Source: Helicobacter sp.
GTDB lineage: Bacteria > Campylobacterota > Campylobacteria > Campylobacterales > Helicobacteraceae
Length of the DNA: 61,119 nt
Assembly (NCBI RefSeq): GCF_014799995.1
Contig: NZ_JAAVGY010000043.1
Span: forward strand, 1 to 61,119
Reading direction: 5' to 3'
The notes below the pieces were generated by a model. The model searched no databases. It saw nothing but the letters and a program-made list of their open reading frames with translations, and was not told the DNA's origin. A program made the translations under genes and the position numbers. Shown here in pieces: positions 53,132 to 61,119 of the stretch. Every line of letters starts with the position of its first letter. Position 1 is the stretch's first letter.

Positions 53132-54027
53132 TACGCCACCTTGCTTACTTTGACTTTTTTATAGCAAAAAGTATCATTCAAATCCCAATCATTCTTTAAA
53201 TCAAATGCTTGTGGAATCCACAGAATCCCAACCATACCTTTTAAGTCTGCATTGTGATGTAATTTTGCTTCCATTTCTTTTTGGGATTCTAAAAACTGCA
53301 CTTTGATTGCGCTGTTTTCCTGTATTTTACCCACTTGGCTAAACTGCTTGGAAACTTCCAAAATTGGTTCTGTAAGCGGCTTTTGTTGCAAATATGCCAC
53401 CAATCCATCATAGCATTCTAATTCCTCTAGCGATTCTACGGCTTCCCTTTGAGGTATCATTGAATCTTTGGATGTGGATTCTAAAAATACTATTTCTATT
53501 GATGGGAATGCTTTGCAAAAAAGTGCCAAAATTCTCCCGATATTCCGCGCTCTTTTATGGGTGCTCAAATCCTTGCCTAAAACAATAACGCTCGTTTGCA
53601 ATACAAGGCTTCGTGCAATTTGCTCTAATTCCTCCTCCGATAAATTACATTCCGAAGCAAGATTGCCTATATCCAAAGACTGCACAAAGCCTTGTACTTC
53701 CGAATCTCCCCCATAGACATTATAAAACACATTGGCAAGTAAGGCAACAATTGCTTCCTCGCAACCCACTTCATAAAGAAAATGCGAAAGATTTGGATAA
53801 GGATTGAAATTCAAAGGATGAAGCAAAAAGGCGTAAGGGGGATTGGGATTCTTTTGGGATTCTAAAGAGCTCAAATTGATTCCTTTTTGTTTCAATGCAG
53901 AAGCAAATTCCTCAACGAAACCACCAAATAACAAAAGATTTTTGCCTTTCAATATATCATTCTCCAACGATTCCATAAATTTCGCCTCTCCCCCATTTGC
54001 CAAAAAAGATTCCACTAGAATACTCAT
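53131..54027 (-). CDS. HP1265-like protein in the nuoF position
   Basis: A 298-residue soluble protein sitting where nuoF lies in other bacteria. None of the NuoF features (NADH/FMN glycine loop, C-terminal 4Fe-4S Cys group) is visible. It is weakly conserved; a segment such as SVIVLGKDLSTHKRARNIGR recalls a degenerate molybdopterin-domain-like fold. In H. pylori the corresponding HP1265 is thought to help couple complex I to a non-NADH donor. The ATG at 54027 overlaps the previous stop (ATGA). Confidence 0.82.
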   Translation of the reverse strand: MSILVESFLANGGEAKFMESLENDILKGKNLLLFGGFVEEFASALKQKGINLSSLESQKNPNPPYAFLLHPLNFNPYPNLSHFLYEVGCEEAIVALLANVFYNVYGGDSEVQGFVQSLDIGNLASECNLSEEELEQIARSLVLQTSVIVLGKDLSTHKRARNIGRILALFCKAFPSIEIVFLESTSKDSMIPQREAVESLEELECYDGLVAYLQQKPLTEPILEVSKQFSQVGKIQENSAIKVQFLESQKEMEAKLHHNADLKGMVGILWIPQAFDLKNDWDLNDTFCYKKVKVSKVA

Positions 54028-54269
54028 TGGGCAACCTCTAATGTTTCTTTTCTGACTACAATTGTCCAATCTACCTCATTGAATCGCAAGGAGTTTAATA
54101 GGGTATTTCCGCTTTTTTGAACCAAATCCGCGCTTTTTTGGACATTATCAAAATCCAAGACTTCAAACAAAAAGATTCCTACTTCCCCAACCTCTAACTC
54201 TTGGTTTAAAATAGCTTCCAAACGCGGACAAAAATCATTCTTTAAATGGCGCAAATCAAAACGTTTCAT
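54024..54269 (-). CDS. HP1264-like small protein in the nuoE position
   Basis: An 81-residue protein lacking the four Cys of NuoE. MKRFDLRHLKNDFCPRLEAI begins it, and a beta-rich second half (EVGIFLFEVLDFDN, DWTIVVRKETLEVAQ) follows. It overlaps nuoD by 4 bases upstream and the HP1265-like gene by 4 bases downstream. In H. pylori this slot is HP1264, proposed to be part of the alternative electron-input module. Confidence 0.85.
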   Translation of the reverse strand: MKRFDLRHLKNDFCPRLEAILNQELEVGEVGIFLFEVLDFDNVQKSADLVQKSGNTLLNSLRFNEVDWTIVVRKETLEVAQ

Positions 54270-55495
54270 CGGTCAATCTCCCCAAATACGATATTGGTAT
54301 TTCCAATAATTGTTACAACATCTGCCAAATAATGTCCGGGCAATAAATCTTGCAAAACCCCTGTATGGAAGAAGCTTGGAGTTCGCATTTTGACACGATA
54401 AGGATAAGGCTCACCCTCTGAACGAATAAAAAATCCAAGCTCACCCTTAGGAGATTCTGTCGGTACATACACTTCCCCTACCGGTGGGCGCATTCCTTGT
54501 GTAACTAGGACAAAATGCTGCATTAAAGAATAATTTTGCGTCATAATTTGTTCTTTTGGTGCAGAAAAATAACGTGTATCCTCACACATAATCAAAGAAT
54601 CTGTCCCTTGATACTTCTCAATCAACTGATAAAGCAAGCGGATACTTTGGCGGATTTCTTCCATATACAGTAAATAGCGCCCATAACTATCATTGCTTTC
54701 TCCCACAGGCACATCAAATTCTAATTCCTCATACATTTCGTAAGGCTCTTCCTTGCGAATATCCCACGCGATTCCACTTCCTCGCAGCAAGACACCGCTC
54801 AATCCCCAACTTTTTGCCATTTCAGGACTGACGACCCCGACATTTTCTAATCGCATACGCCAAATTCTATTTTCACTCAAGATTCCTTCATAAAGCTTAA
54901 TCTGACTTGGCAACAATTCCAAATATGCCTTGAGTTTTTCAATCCAACCCTGTGGCAAATCTAGCGGCACACCTCCGATTCTCACACTAGAATGCGTCAA
55001 TCTTGCCCCGCAATAATCCTCTATTAAATCAATTCCAAATTCACGTTCTCTAAAACAATACAAGAAAATGCTCATCGCGCCTACATCTAATGCGTGTGTA
55101 GCCAACCAAAAAAGATGCGAAATGATACGATTAAGTTCCAAAAGCATCGTGCGAATCACTTTTGCGCGCCTAGGCACTTCCACACCCAATAATTTCTCCA
55201 CACTCAATGCAAAGGCATAGTTATTAGAACTTGCGGCAATATAATCCATTCTATCAGTTGTAGGCAAAAACTCGTTATAAATCATATTTTCTGCCATTTT
55301 TTCCATTCCACGATGCAAATACCCCACATCTGGCGTTGCTTTGATGACTTTTTCACCCTCAAGCTCTAAAATCAAACGTAACTGCCCGTGTGCGCTCGGG
55401 TGTTGAGGACCAAAATTCACCACCATTGCATTATCACTAATGCGGTCAAAAGCAATATTTTCATAAAATGGCATTAATTTATTGGGTTGTTGCAT
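54266..55495 (-). CDS. nuoD: Complex I subunit NuoD
   Basis: The 49-kDa-type subunit forming the quinone site (409 residues). NFGPQHPSAHGQLRLILELE, the YLHRGMEKMAEN His region, DRMDYIAASSNNYAFALSVE and the C-terminal DVVTIIGNTNIVFGEIDR are conserved. It starts one base after the nuoC stop and ends overlapping the HP1264-like gene. Confidence 0.96.
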   Translation of the reverse strand: MQQPNKLMPFYENIAFDRISDNAMVVNFGPQHPSAHGQLRLILELEGEKVIKATPDVGYLHRGMEKMAENMIYNEFLPTTDRMDYIAASSNNYAFALSVEKLLGVEVPRRAKVIRTMLLELNRIISHLFWLATHALDVGAMSIFLYCFREREFGIDLIEDYCGARLTHSSVRIGGVPLDLPQGWIEKLKAYLELLPSQIKLYEGILSENRIWRMRLENVGVVSPEMAKSWGLSGVLLRGSGIAWDIRKEEPYEMYEELEFDVPVGESNDSYGRYLLYMEEIRQSIRLLYQLIEKYQGTDSLIMCEDTRYFSAPKEQIMTQNYSLMQHFVLVTQGMRPPVGEVYVPTESPKGELGFFIRSEGEPYPYRVKMRTPSFFHTGVLQDLLPGHYLADVVTIIGNTNIVFGEIDR

Positions 55496-55496
55496 C

Positions 55497-56300
55497 TTAC
55501 TTCCTCTCTTTTAGCTCTTTGGTGTTTTCTGGCTTTAACTTCGTTACAAACAACACACCCTCTTCCTCTTGATAAGCAATAGGCTGCGGTTTTTCTGCTC
55601 CTTCTTCTATTTTTTGTCCATATTCTACTTCATAGCCTAGATGAGAAAAACGTGTGGAATCATAGCGATCAATTCGTGCGGAATCTCTTTGCTCTGCGCC
55701 AATCACCTCACGATATTCTTTCCCAAAAATCGTATCCACTTCATACCATTGTGCCGCTTCATCGCCTTGTAGAGGATAGCTTTTTAACAAAGGGTGTCCT
55801 ACCCAATCATCGGGCATTAAAATGCGTTTAGGATAAGGGTGTCCTAAGGGGAGAATCCCAAACATATCATACATTTCACGTTCGCTCCAATCCGCACTAC
55901 GAAACAATCCCGTTACGGATTCTATTTTTTCATTTTTGCGCAAAAAAGTCTTCACACGCAAACGTCTAGCGCGGCTCATAGAAAGCATTTGATAGAAAAC
56001 TTCAAATCCGCCTTTTTGCTCTAAATAATCTATTGCGCTCAACTCACTCAAGACATCATAACCCATTGACTTTAAAGTCGCCAACGCACGATAAATAGAA
56101 TCTTTTTCTACCCATATAACTAATGTCCCGCGCTCAAGATAAGATTCCATAATCTTTACCTGTTTGCCGAAAATTTCTATATCTGCACTATAAACCGCGT
56201 CATTTGTTACAGGCTCTCTTGGAATCTTTGGAGCGACATAGAATCTATCTTTGTAATAGACTTCTTTTTGCGCATTGCTTTTTGGCTTATACTTTCTCAT
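55497..56300 (-). CDS. nuoC: Complex I subunit NuoC
   Basis: The 30-kDa-type peripheral subunit (267 residues). The signature region SADWSEREMYDMFGILPLGH with PYPKRILMPDDWVGHPL is intact at about residues 130-170. A charged N-terminal extension and a Glu/Lys-rich C-terminal tail are present. AAGGA precedes the ATG. Confidence 0.94.
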   Translation of the reverse strand: MRKYKPKSNAQKEVYYKDRFYVAPKIPREPVTNDAVYSADIEIFGKQVKIMESYLERGTLVIWVEKDSIYRALATLKSMGYDVLSELSAIDYLEQKGGFEVFYQMLSMSRARRLRVKTFLRKNEKIESVTGLFRSADWSEREMYDMFGILPLGHPYPKRILMPDDWVGHPLLKSYPLQGDEAAQWYEVDTIFGKEYREVIGAEQRDSARIDRYDSTRFSHLGYEVEYGQKIEEGAEKPQPIAYQEEEGVLFVTKLKPENTKELKERK

Positions 56301-56309
56301 ATCATTCCT

Positions 56310-56819
56310 TTATACTAGACGCTTGGGAGATTGCGCGCGATTGGACTTTTGTTTGCGGATTTTTTGTTGTAACACCATTAGGGCATATTGCAAAGTCTCT
56401 GGGCGAGGAGAGCAGCCGGGTAAATAAATATCTACTGGTATAATTCTATCCACCCCTTGCACTGTGGCATAAGTATTAAACATTCCGCCTGTGTTTGCAC
56501 AGCTTCCCATAGAAATCACCCATTTGGGTTCAGGCATTTGGTCGTATAAGCGTCTGACAAATTGCGCGTGCTTTTTCGTAACCGTACCTGCAATAATCAT
56601 CACATCACTTTGTCTCGGACTTGCTCTAAAAATCGTACCGAATCTATCAAAATCATAGCGACTTGCTCCTGTTGCCATCATTTCAATTGCGCAACACGCC
56701 AATCCATAAGTCATTGCCCACAGCGAGTTACTGCGCCCCCAATTCAATAATTTATCTACACTCGTTAAGGCAATGGGCAAGCCTCCGCTCTTGAGATAAT
56801 CTACTTCATGCTCTGCCAT
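56310..56819 (-). CDS. nuoB: Complex I Fe-S subunit NuoB
   Basis: NuoB binds cluster N2, the last redox centre before quinone. The Cys ligands are in GLACCAIEMMATGASRYD, SMGSCANTGGMF and YLPGCSPRPE. I start it at the ATG at 56819 (MAEHEVDYLKSGG), with AGGAG 7 bases upstream. It overlaps nuoA by 19 bases. Length 169. Confidence 0.96.
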   Translation of the reverse strand: MAEHEVDYLKSGGLPIALTSVDKLLNWGRSNSLWAMTYGLACCAIEMMATGASRYDFDRFGTIFRASPRQSDVMIIAGTVTKKHAQFVRRLYDQMPEPKWVISMGSCANTGGMFNTYATVQGVDRIIPVDIYLPGCSPRPETLQYALMVLQQKIRKQKSNRAQSPKRLV

Positions 56820-57190
56820 TGTAATGCTCCTTTTCTCCACGCATAAACAAAACCAATTACAAGCAACAATACAAACAAAATCATTTCAATAAAACCAAAC
56901 AAACCAAGCACTTTAAAATCTACCGCCCAAGGAAACATAAAAATAATTTCCACATCAAAAAGAATAAACAACAACGCCATAATATAAAATTGCGATGAGA
57001 TTCTATTGGGTTGTTTTGTAGGGGCTAAACCGCATTCATAAGGGGCTAATTTTAGCTTTTGGGTTGTTTTATTAGCTAGCTTGCGTCCAACAAATCTTGA
57101 AAGAAATGTTGTCATTAAAAACGCTCCAAAAGTAAAAACAAAAATCACAAATACGCCAAAATAGGGATGAGAAATATCCAAATGAGACAC
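56801..57190 (-). CDS. nuoA: Complex I subunit NuoA
   Basis: A three-helix membrane subunit heading the operon. KLAPYECGLAPTKQPN and FILFDVEIIFMFPWAV (conserved acidic residues) are diagnostic. I prefer the GTG at 57190 because AAGGA lies about 7 bases upstream; a TTG two codons earlier is too close to it. Length is about 129 residues. Confidence 0.93.
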   Translation of the reverse strand: MSHLDISHPYFGVFVIFVFTFGAFLMTTFLSRFVGRKLANKTTQKLKLAPYECGLAPTKQPNRISSQFYIMALLFILFDVEIIFMFPWAVDFKVLGLFGFIEMILFVLLLVIGFVYAWRKGALQWQSMK

Positions 57191-57300
57191 GCGCAAATCC
57201 TTAAATTGTAAAACTTTCTTGTGTATCCTAACATAGTTTTCTTAAAATTTAAAAATAAATCCGATAAAAAGCGCAAAAGATTGTTACAAATCCTGCTTAT

Positions 57301-57330
57301 AAAATAGCACTAGAATTTATAAAAAGTCAA
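57301..57330 (-). promoter_or_regulatory. Candidate promoter of the nuo operon
   Basis: TTGACT and TATTTT on the minus strand are 18 bases apart, about 110 bases before nuoA. The ten bases TTGACTTTTT also begin the fdh promoter. The -10 match is poor, so this is tentative. The rest of 57191-57421 is AT-rich and holds no gene that I can see. Confidence 0.35.
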
Positions 57331-57421
57331 ATTTTCTATTACTTTTTATGGAAAATTTTCTATATTCTTATCGCTTTTAATGATACAAAAAGAAACACTG
57401 CAAATGTGTAATCCTCTTGTC

Positions 57422-58258
57422 CTACTTTAATTCAATGCCGACTTTTGGGTTAAGCGTGATTTTGTTTTCTCGAAGTAAAACACTTAAAGCGCGCTTAAAG
57501 GCTTTTTTACTCATAGAGCATAGAGATTGAATCTCTTGAGGATTGCTATCATAGTGCAATGCGAGCTTCCCGCCTTTTTGTCGCAGAATCTCCAATACCT
57601 TTTTGCCCTCTTGCAAATCAGAGCTTTTTTCTCTAGGATTCTTTAAACTCAAATCACATTTGCCATTAGAATAAATGCGCTTGATAAATCCTTCACGTTC
57701 GCGACAAAGTGGCAATTCCTCAAACACTTCATTTTGATGAAGCAACCCCAAATTTACACCATTAATAACACACTCATAGCCCAAAGGTGAGATTCTAAAG
57801 GGTAGAATCTTAACCTTAAATCCAACCTTGAAACTACTTAATTTCTCGCAAAAATTACTCAAATAAGGTTTAATATTTTCCTTTGCTATCAAGCGATTCT
57901 CTCTATCCACGCTCAAAAATACCACCACTTCACTGCCCAAAGGATACTTTTGAGGCGTTTTGGTCGGCATAAATACATCTTTAGCGATTCCCAAATCCAA
58001 GAAACAACCAAAATTACTTTTATCTACCACCTTTAAAACCGCAATTTCACCCCTTTGCGCCTTAGGTGTTAAAGTCGTGGCTATGGGACGATCTTGCGAA
58101 TCCGTATAGAGAAATACTAGGATTTTATCCCCTACTTTTGCGCTTTGGGGTAAATATTTATTAGGTAGCAATACTTCTGCATTTCCACTTTGCAAATATG
58201 CACCCGCCTTAACAAATCGTGCAAGTTCTAGCTCTTTACAAATCCCAACCTCTATCAA
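57422..58258 (-). CDS. CvfB/YitL-like S1-domain RNA-binding protein
   Basis: A 278-residue protein with tandem S1-like OB folds (for example NFGCFLDLGIAKDVFMPTKT near residue 90) and a C-terminal winged-helix-like region (PQEIQSLCSMSKKAFKRALS). This matches the CvfB family of conserved virulence factor B proteins. It presumably binds RNA; the target is unknown. The start is a TTG at 58258, overlapping the upstream stop by 4 bases. Confidence 0.85.
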   Translation of the reverse strand: MIEVGICKELELARFVKAGAYLQSGNAEVLLPNKYLPQSAKVGDKILVFLYTDSQDRPIATTLTPKAQRGEIAVLKVVDKSNFGCFLDLGIAKDVFMPTKTPQKYPLGSEVVVFLSVDRENRLIAKENIKPYLSNFCEKLSSFKVGFKVKILPFRISPLGYECVINGVNLGLLHQNEVFEELPLCREREGFIKRIYSNGKCDLSLKNPREKSSDLQEGKKVLEILRQKGGKLALHYDSNPQEIQSLCSMSKKAFKRALSVLLRENKITLNPKVGIELK

Positions 58259-58824
58259 TCAAACACTTCCTCTAAAATCTCATAAAGACCGCGCCCCAAT
58301 GGCATACCATAAACCTCTGAAATCTGCATTCCTACAAAAAATATCATCACCATAAAAACAACAAATCCAATCAAACCCAAAGTCAAAAAAGTTTTGATGA
58401 GTTTTAGATAAAATTGTTCCTCCAAAACATCATTGAGTGTCTTATAAAAAACCAAAAAATCCACAAAGAATTGCAACCAAAAGATAAAAAGCCCCACCAG
58501 CACAACACATAAGATTCCAAAAATTATCATTGAAACATACGGGGAGAAATTCACACTAAACTCATAAATATGCGCTTCCCACATCAAAACTGCATAGCCA
58601 ATATGCAACCCAAAACCCGCAAGATTGAGCAAAAGTATAAAAAACACAAACCCCACTACAAGTTCAATGACACTGGAATATTCGCGAAACTTCTTGTGCA
58701 TATTTTTCTTAATCACACTATCCTCTAGTCCATTACAGCGCAACTCCATAATCTCTGATTTTAGATTTTTCAACCAATTTTTACGCGTTTTACTCTCTAT
58801 TTTTGTTTGCACCTTTGCATTCAT
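58255..58824 (-). CDS. Unknown inner-membrane protein
   Basis: A 189-residue protein. A basic N-terminal 50 residues are followed by about four hydrophobic segments (near 52-75, 95-120, 125-140 and 145-170). I do not recognise the family. It is translationally coupled to the CvfB-like gene, with a 4-base overlap. AAGG lies about 9 bases before the ATG. Confidence 0.72.
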   Translation of the reverse strand: MNAKVQTKIESKTRKNWLKNLKSEIMELRCNGLEDSVIKKNMHKKFREYSSVIELVVGFVFFILLLNLAGFGLHIGYAVLMWEAHIYEFSVNFSPYVSMIIFGILCVVLVGLFIFWLQFFVDFLVFYKTLNDVLEEQFYLKLIKTFLTLGLIGFVVFMVMIFFVGMQISEVYGMPLGRGLYEILEEVFD

Positions 58825-58903
58825 TATTTAGCCTTTTTAAGTTTCACAAATTTAATACTTCAAATTCTACTTAAAAATTGTCAAGTAAAACTTCACATTT
58901 TGT

Positions 58904-60808
58904 TTAATGGTAAGATTTGTCAATATGAAAAGTGCGATAAAAACTCTCCAAATCCCCAAAATCACTTAATAGCCCGAGTGATTCCAATCGTTCCAATACT
59001 GCACGGGAGCAATCTGTTTCTTTGGGCCACTCACGCATATAACTATCGCGCGTGTCTTTGTCGCACGCATCAAGCAACAAAGTTTTCCCGATAATCTTTA
59101 AATCACGTTTTACATCTATATTATTAACTACACGCCAAAGCAACATATAAAGATTATTTAAATCATTTTTTGCCGCATCTACTATCACAACAATACGCAT
59201 AGATTTTTGCAATAATTCTATATTTTTTAAATAAGATTCTGCGCTCATTGGCGCGCCCTTTAGACTTTCTAAACTTGCTTGCTCCAATGCTAGAAACGCT
59301 TTTTTGAGGCTTTCTTGTTTTTGGATTCCTACCAATACGATAGGATTCTTTGTCTCCTTATAAATTTGTCGGACACTTTGGACTTGACCACTAGGGCTTA
59401 AAATCTCGCTTAAGATTCCATATAATTGCTGCTCATCAAGTAATTCTAATTCACTTTCTACTTCTAAAGAACGTGTGCAATCCAAACCTAATTTGCCTCC
59501 TTGAGCAAAACTAGGCGAAGCGTGGTCTAGGGCATCACACACCCCCTCACTCATTAGACAATTTTCTACGCAAAAACGATTCAAAATAAAAGGGACAATC
59601 TCTGCACTTTGCAAACTCGGCGCATTCTCTCCAACAAAAATCGCGTGTTTTACAAAGCTCATTTGCCCTACTCCCCAAAAGGCATGCATACTCTGCTGCG
59701 CAATGTGCGGGAAACGCGCCTTAATCTTTGCCAAAATCAAATTATGAAACACTCCATTTTCAGGCATATAATAATCTATCAAATTCGGTGTTGTAGTTTG
59801 CAAAAGTGGTAAAAAAATCCGCTCCGTTGGGAATCCTAGATACTTATCTTCCAAAGGTGGCTTACCTACGACCGTTGCGAGATAGATAGGATTTTTCTTG
59901 TGTGTGATTGTACTAACTTCTAGCACAGGATAAGGCTCAATGGGAGTATAAAATCCCGTATGGTCTCCAAATCGCCCTTCATCACGCATTGTAGGCTCTA
60001 CAAATCCCTCAATCACGAAGTCAGCATCGTAAGGCACACAGATTTCATTACTCACACAACGTACCATTTTTGCCCGACTTTTGCGAATGAATCCATAGAG
60101 CATTAATTCAAACAAGCCATAAGGCAAAGGTGCAGTAGCACACCAACTATAAAGAGGGTCTCCGCCAATTGCGATACTCACAGGCATTCTTTTGTTTGCC
60201 TTATGGTATTCTTCTAGCAAGCCCACACTATCTTTATGAATCTGCCAATGCAATCCTAGATGATTCTTATCATAGACTTGTAGCCGATACATACCGAGAT
60301 TTCGCACACTGCCATCTAGGCTTTGTGTGTAGCACTGCCCCATCGTGATAAATCTCCCGCCGTCCTCATTCCAAGTTTTAAGCACAGGAATCGCATTAAG
60401 ATTGACTTCTGCTCCTGTGCAAATCACTTCTTGACACAAACCCTTTTCTTTCAAAATCTTTGGGGCTAAAAAGCGTAAATTGAGCATTTTTGGCGCAAAC
60501 TTCAATGCGTCTTTCAAAGATTTTGGAGGTTTTAGCTTAATCATCTCTGCAACTTCTTGCGCGATTCCTCGCGTATCACCCACAAGCAACTGCACGCGAG
60601 AAAAACTGCCAAAAAGATTCATAAGCACGGGTGTTTCATAATTGATTTTGTTTGCCTTATCAACAGGATTTGTAAAAAGCAGAGCTTTGGAATCCTTACG
60701 CTTGACTTCTAAATATGCTAAATGTGGAATCTCCAATTCTACATCTAAGGGTTCTGTGATGATTTTTAACTCATTATGTGCCTTTAAGACATCAATCGTT
60801 TGTCGCAT
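58904..60808 (-). CDS. UbiD-family prenylated-FMN decarboxylase
   Basis: A 634-residue UbiD-like decarboxylase. The core has IAIGGDPLYSWCATAPLPYG and the FVIEGFVEPTMRDEGRFGDH segment, containing the E-R-E-type catalytic and prFMN-binding residues. Helicobacter has no ubiquinone; it makes menaquinone by the futalosine route, where a UbiD-like decarboxylase is expected, so this may be that enzyme (inference). The C-terminal 180 residues are longer than in E. coli UbiD. AAGGA lies 6 bases before the ATG. Confidence 0.87.
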   Translation of the reverse strand: MRQTIDVLKAHNELKIITEPLDVELEIPHLAYLEVKRKDSKALLFTNPVDKANKINYETPVLMNLFGSFSRVQLLVGDTRGIAQEVAEMIKLKPPKSLKDALKFAPKMLNLRFLAPKILKEKGLCQEVICTGAEVNLNAIPVLKTWNEDGGRFITMGQCYTQSLDGSVRNLGMYRLQVYDKNHLGLHWQIHKDSVGLLEEYHKANKRMPVSIAIGGDPLYSWCATAPLPYGLFELMLYGFIRKSRAKMVRCVSNEICVPYDADFVIEGFVEPTMRDEGRFGDHTGFYTPIEPYPVLEVSTITHKKNPIYLATVVGKPPLEDKYLGFPTERIFLPLLQTTTPNLIDYYMPENGVFHNLILAKIKARFPHIAQQSMHAFWGVGQMSFVKHAIFVGENAPSLQSAEIVPFILNRFCVENCLMSEGVCDALDHASPSFAQGGKLGLDCTRSLEVESELELLDEQQLYGILSEILSPSGQVQSVRQIYKETKNPIVLVGIQKQESLKKAFLALEQASLESLKGAPMSAESYLKNIELLQKSMRIVVIVDAAKNDLNNLYMLLWRVVNNIDVKRDLKIIGKTLLLDACDKDTRDSYMREWPKETDCSRAVLERLESLGLLSDFGDLESFYRTFHIDKSYH

Positions 60809-60850
60809 AATTTTCCTTGTTTTATCTCATTTAGGGAATTATATCTTAAT

Positions 60851-60965
60851 TGTCCTTGCGAGCAAGTTTAATCTATACCCTTAAAGCAAAGATTGCTTCA
60901 TTTCGCTTGCAAGGACATAGTGGTTTTTGTCATTGCGAGAATGCGTAGCATTCGCAGCAATCTAT
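60851..60965. repeat. Cluster of dispersed palindromic repeats
   Basis: The gap between the UbiD gene and the window edge holds inverted arms TGTCCTTGCGAGCAAG (60851-60866) and CGCTTGCAAGGACA (60904-60917). A second element, CATTGCGAGAATGC-GTA-GCATTCGCAGCAATCTA, lies at 60931-60965. They face in opposite orientations and resemble the element near 24193-24228. No gene is visible between 60809 and 61010. Confidence 0.6.
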
Positions 60966-61010
60966 AAGTTTAGAATCAAAGTAGATTTTGGATTATAGAT
61001 TGCATTCTTT

Positions 61011-61119
61011 TTATTTCTTCAACTTCCCTTTTAACTCACGCACTTTTTTGAAAAAGGCAAGGTAAGCAAATAATTTGCCCCCCCCCCCGCACAGAATTAG
61101 CAGTGATGAAAGTTTTGCC
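61011..61119 (-). CDS. Partial 3' end of a gene with a G11 tract
   Basis: An open frame enters from the right edge and ends at a TAA (61013-61011). Its end reads LFAYLAFFKKVRELKGKLKK, which looks like a real basic C-terminus of the kind seen in glycan-modifying enzymes. The frame passes through a G11 tract coded as Gly residues. A second frame is also open across the tract, so the true upstream frame, and whether the gene is on, cannot be told here. Confidence 0.45.
   Translation of the reverse strand, partial: AKLSSLLILCGGGGKLFAYLAFFKKVRELKGKLKK
61078..61088 (-). repeat. G11 homopolymer (C11 on the plus strand)
   Basis: Eleven consecutive C on the plus strand lie inside the partial gene at the right edge. 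This equals the length of the tract in the FkbM-like gene. It is a probable phase-variation switch. Confidence 0.85.

Noticed and set aside
60851..60965. CRISPR-like array
   Set aside because: The repeats are few, palindromic, in opposite orientations and lack regular spacers.

Overview
The window is about 61 kb of an AT-rich epsilonproteobacterial (Campylobacterota) chromosome. It is almost certainly a Helicobacter of the enterohepatic type. Several gene neighbourhoods match Helicobacter/Campylobacter: ispDF followed by an HP1021/Cj1608-type atypical response regulator and pgpA; hemN followed by a GlpC-like protein (HP0664-HP0665-HP0666 order); a Nuo operon in which nuoE and nuoF are replaced by HP1264/HP1265-like genes; a selenocysteine formate dehydrogenase locus; and G/C homopolymer tracts in surface or motility genes. 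The species cannot be fixed from sequence reading alone.

Layout. (1) 1-2761: a partial unknown gene on the minus strand, then motA-motB-fliP with a C8 tract in fliP. (2) 2764-9373: housekeeping genes for tRNA modification (trmA, trmL, mnmE) and cell wall (murG), a thioesterase and an HD-domain protein. (3) 9385-12732: the rpmH-rnpA-yidD-yidC-jag cluster leading into mnmE, all minus strand. (4) 12803-23705: accC, uppP, pgpA, the HP1021-like regulator, ispDF, a chemoreceptor, the GlpC-like Fe-S protein, hemN, an HP0664-like protein and argF. (5) 23813-29665: metal and stress functions (hypA, feoAB behind a Fur-like palindrome, tpx), a YqiA-like esterase, tsaD and an unknown protein. feoB has visibly higher G+C than its neighbours. 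(6) 29735-31924: agmatine deiminase, tRNA-Leu(UAG) and a phase-variable FkbM-like methyltransferase switched off by a G11 tract. (7) 31955-42893: a large formate dehydrogenase operon. (8) 43173-57190: the full 14-gene nuo operon. (9) 57422-61119: an S1/CvfB-like protein, a membrane protein, a UbiD-family decarboxylase, a cluster of dispersed palindromic repeats, and the 3' end of another gene with a G11 tract.

The most interesting region is the formate dehydrogenase operon. Reading on the minus strand from a good promoter (TTGACT-17-TAAAAT), it encodes a polyferredoxin, a TorD-like chaperone, and then two consecutive cassettes of a small Tat/lipobox protein plus a complete FdhA. These are followed by shared FdhB, FdhC and FdhD. 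The first FdhA has an in-frame TGA (selenocysteine) followed by a SECIS-like hairpin. The second has TGT (cysteine) at the same codon. Between the two cassettes lie a well-positioned 30-codon reading frame and two hairpins, which could control how much of the cysteine isoform is made. That control is inference, but the arrangement suggests a selenium-dependent isoenzyme switch.

Functionally, formate dehydrogenase and the modified complex I (probably fed by flavodoxin or ferredoxin rather than NADH) sit back to back as the respiratory core. Their electrons would go to menaquinone, and the UbiD-family protein at the far end may belong to menaquinone synthesis.
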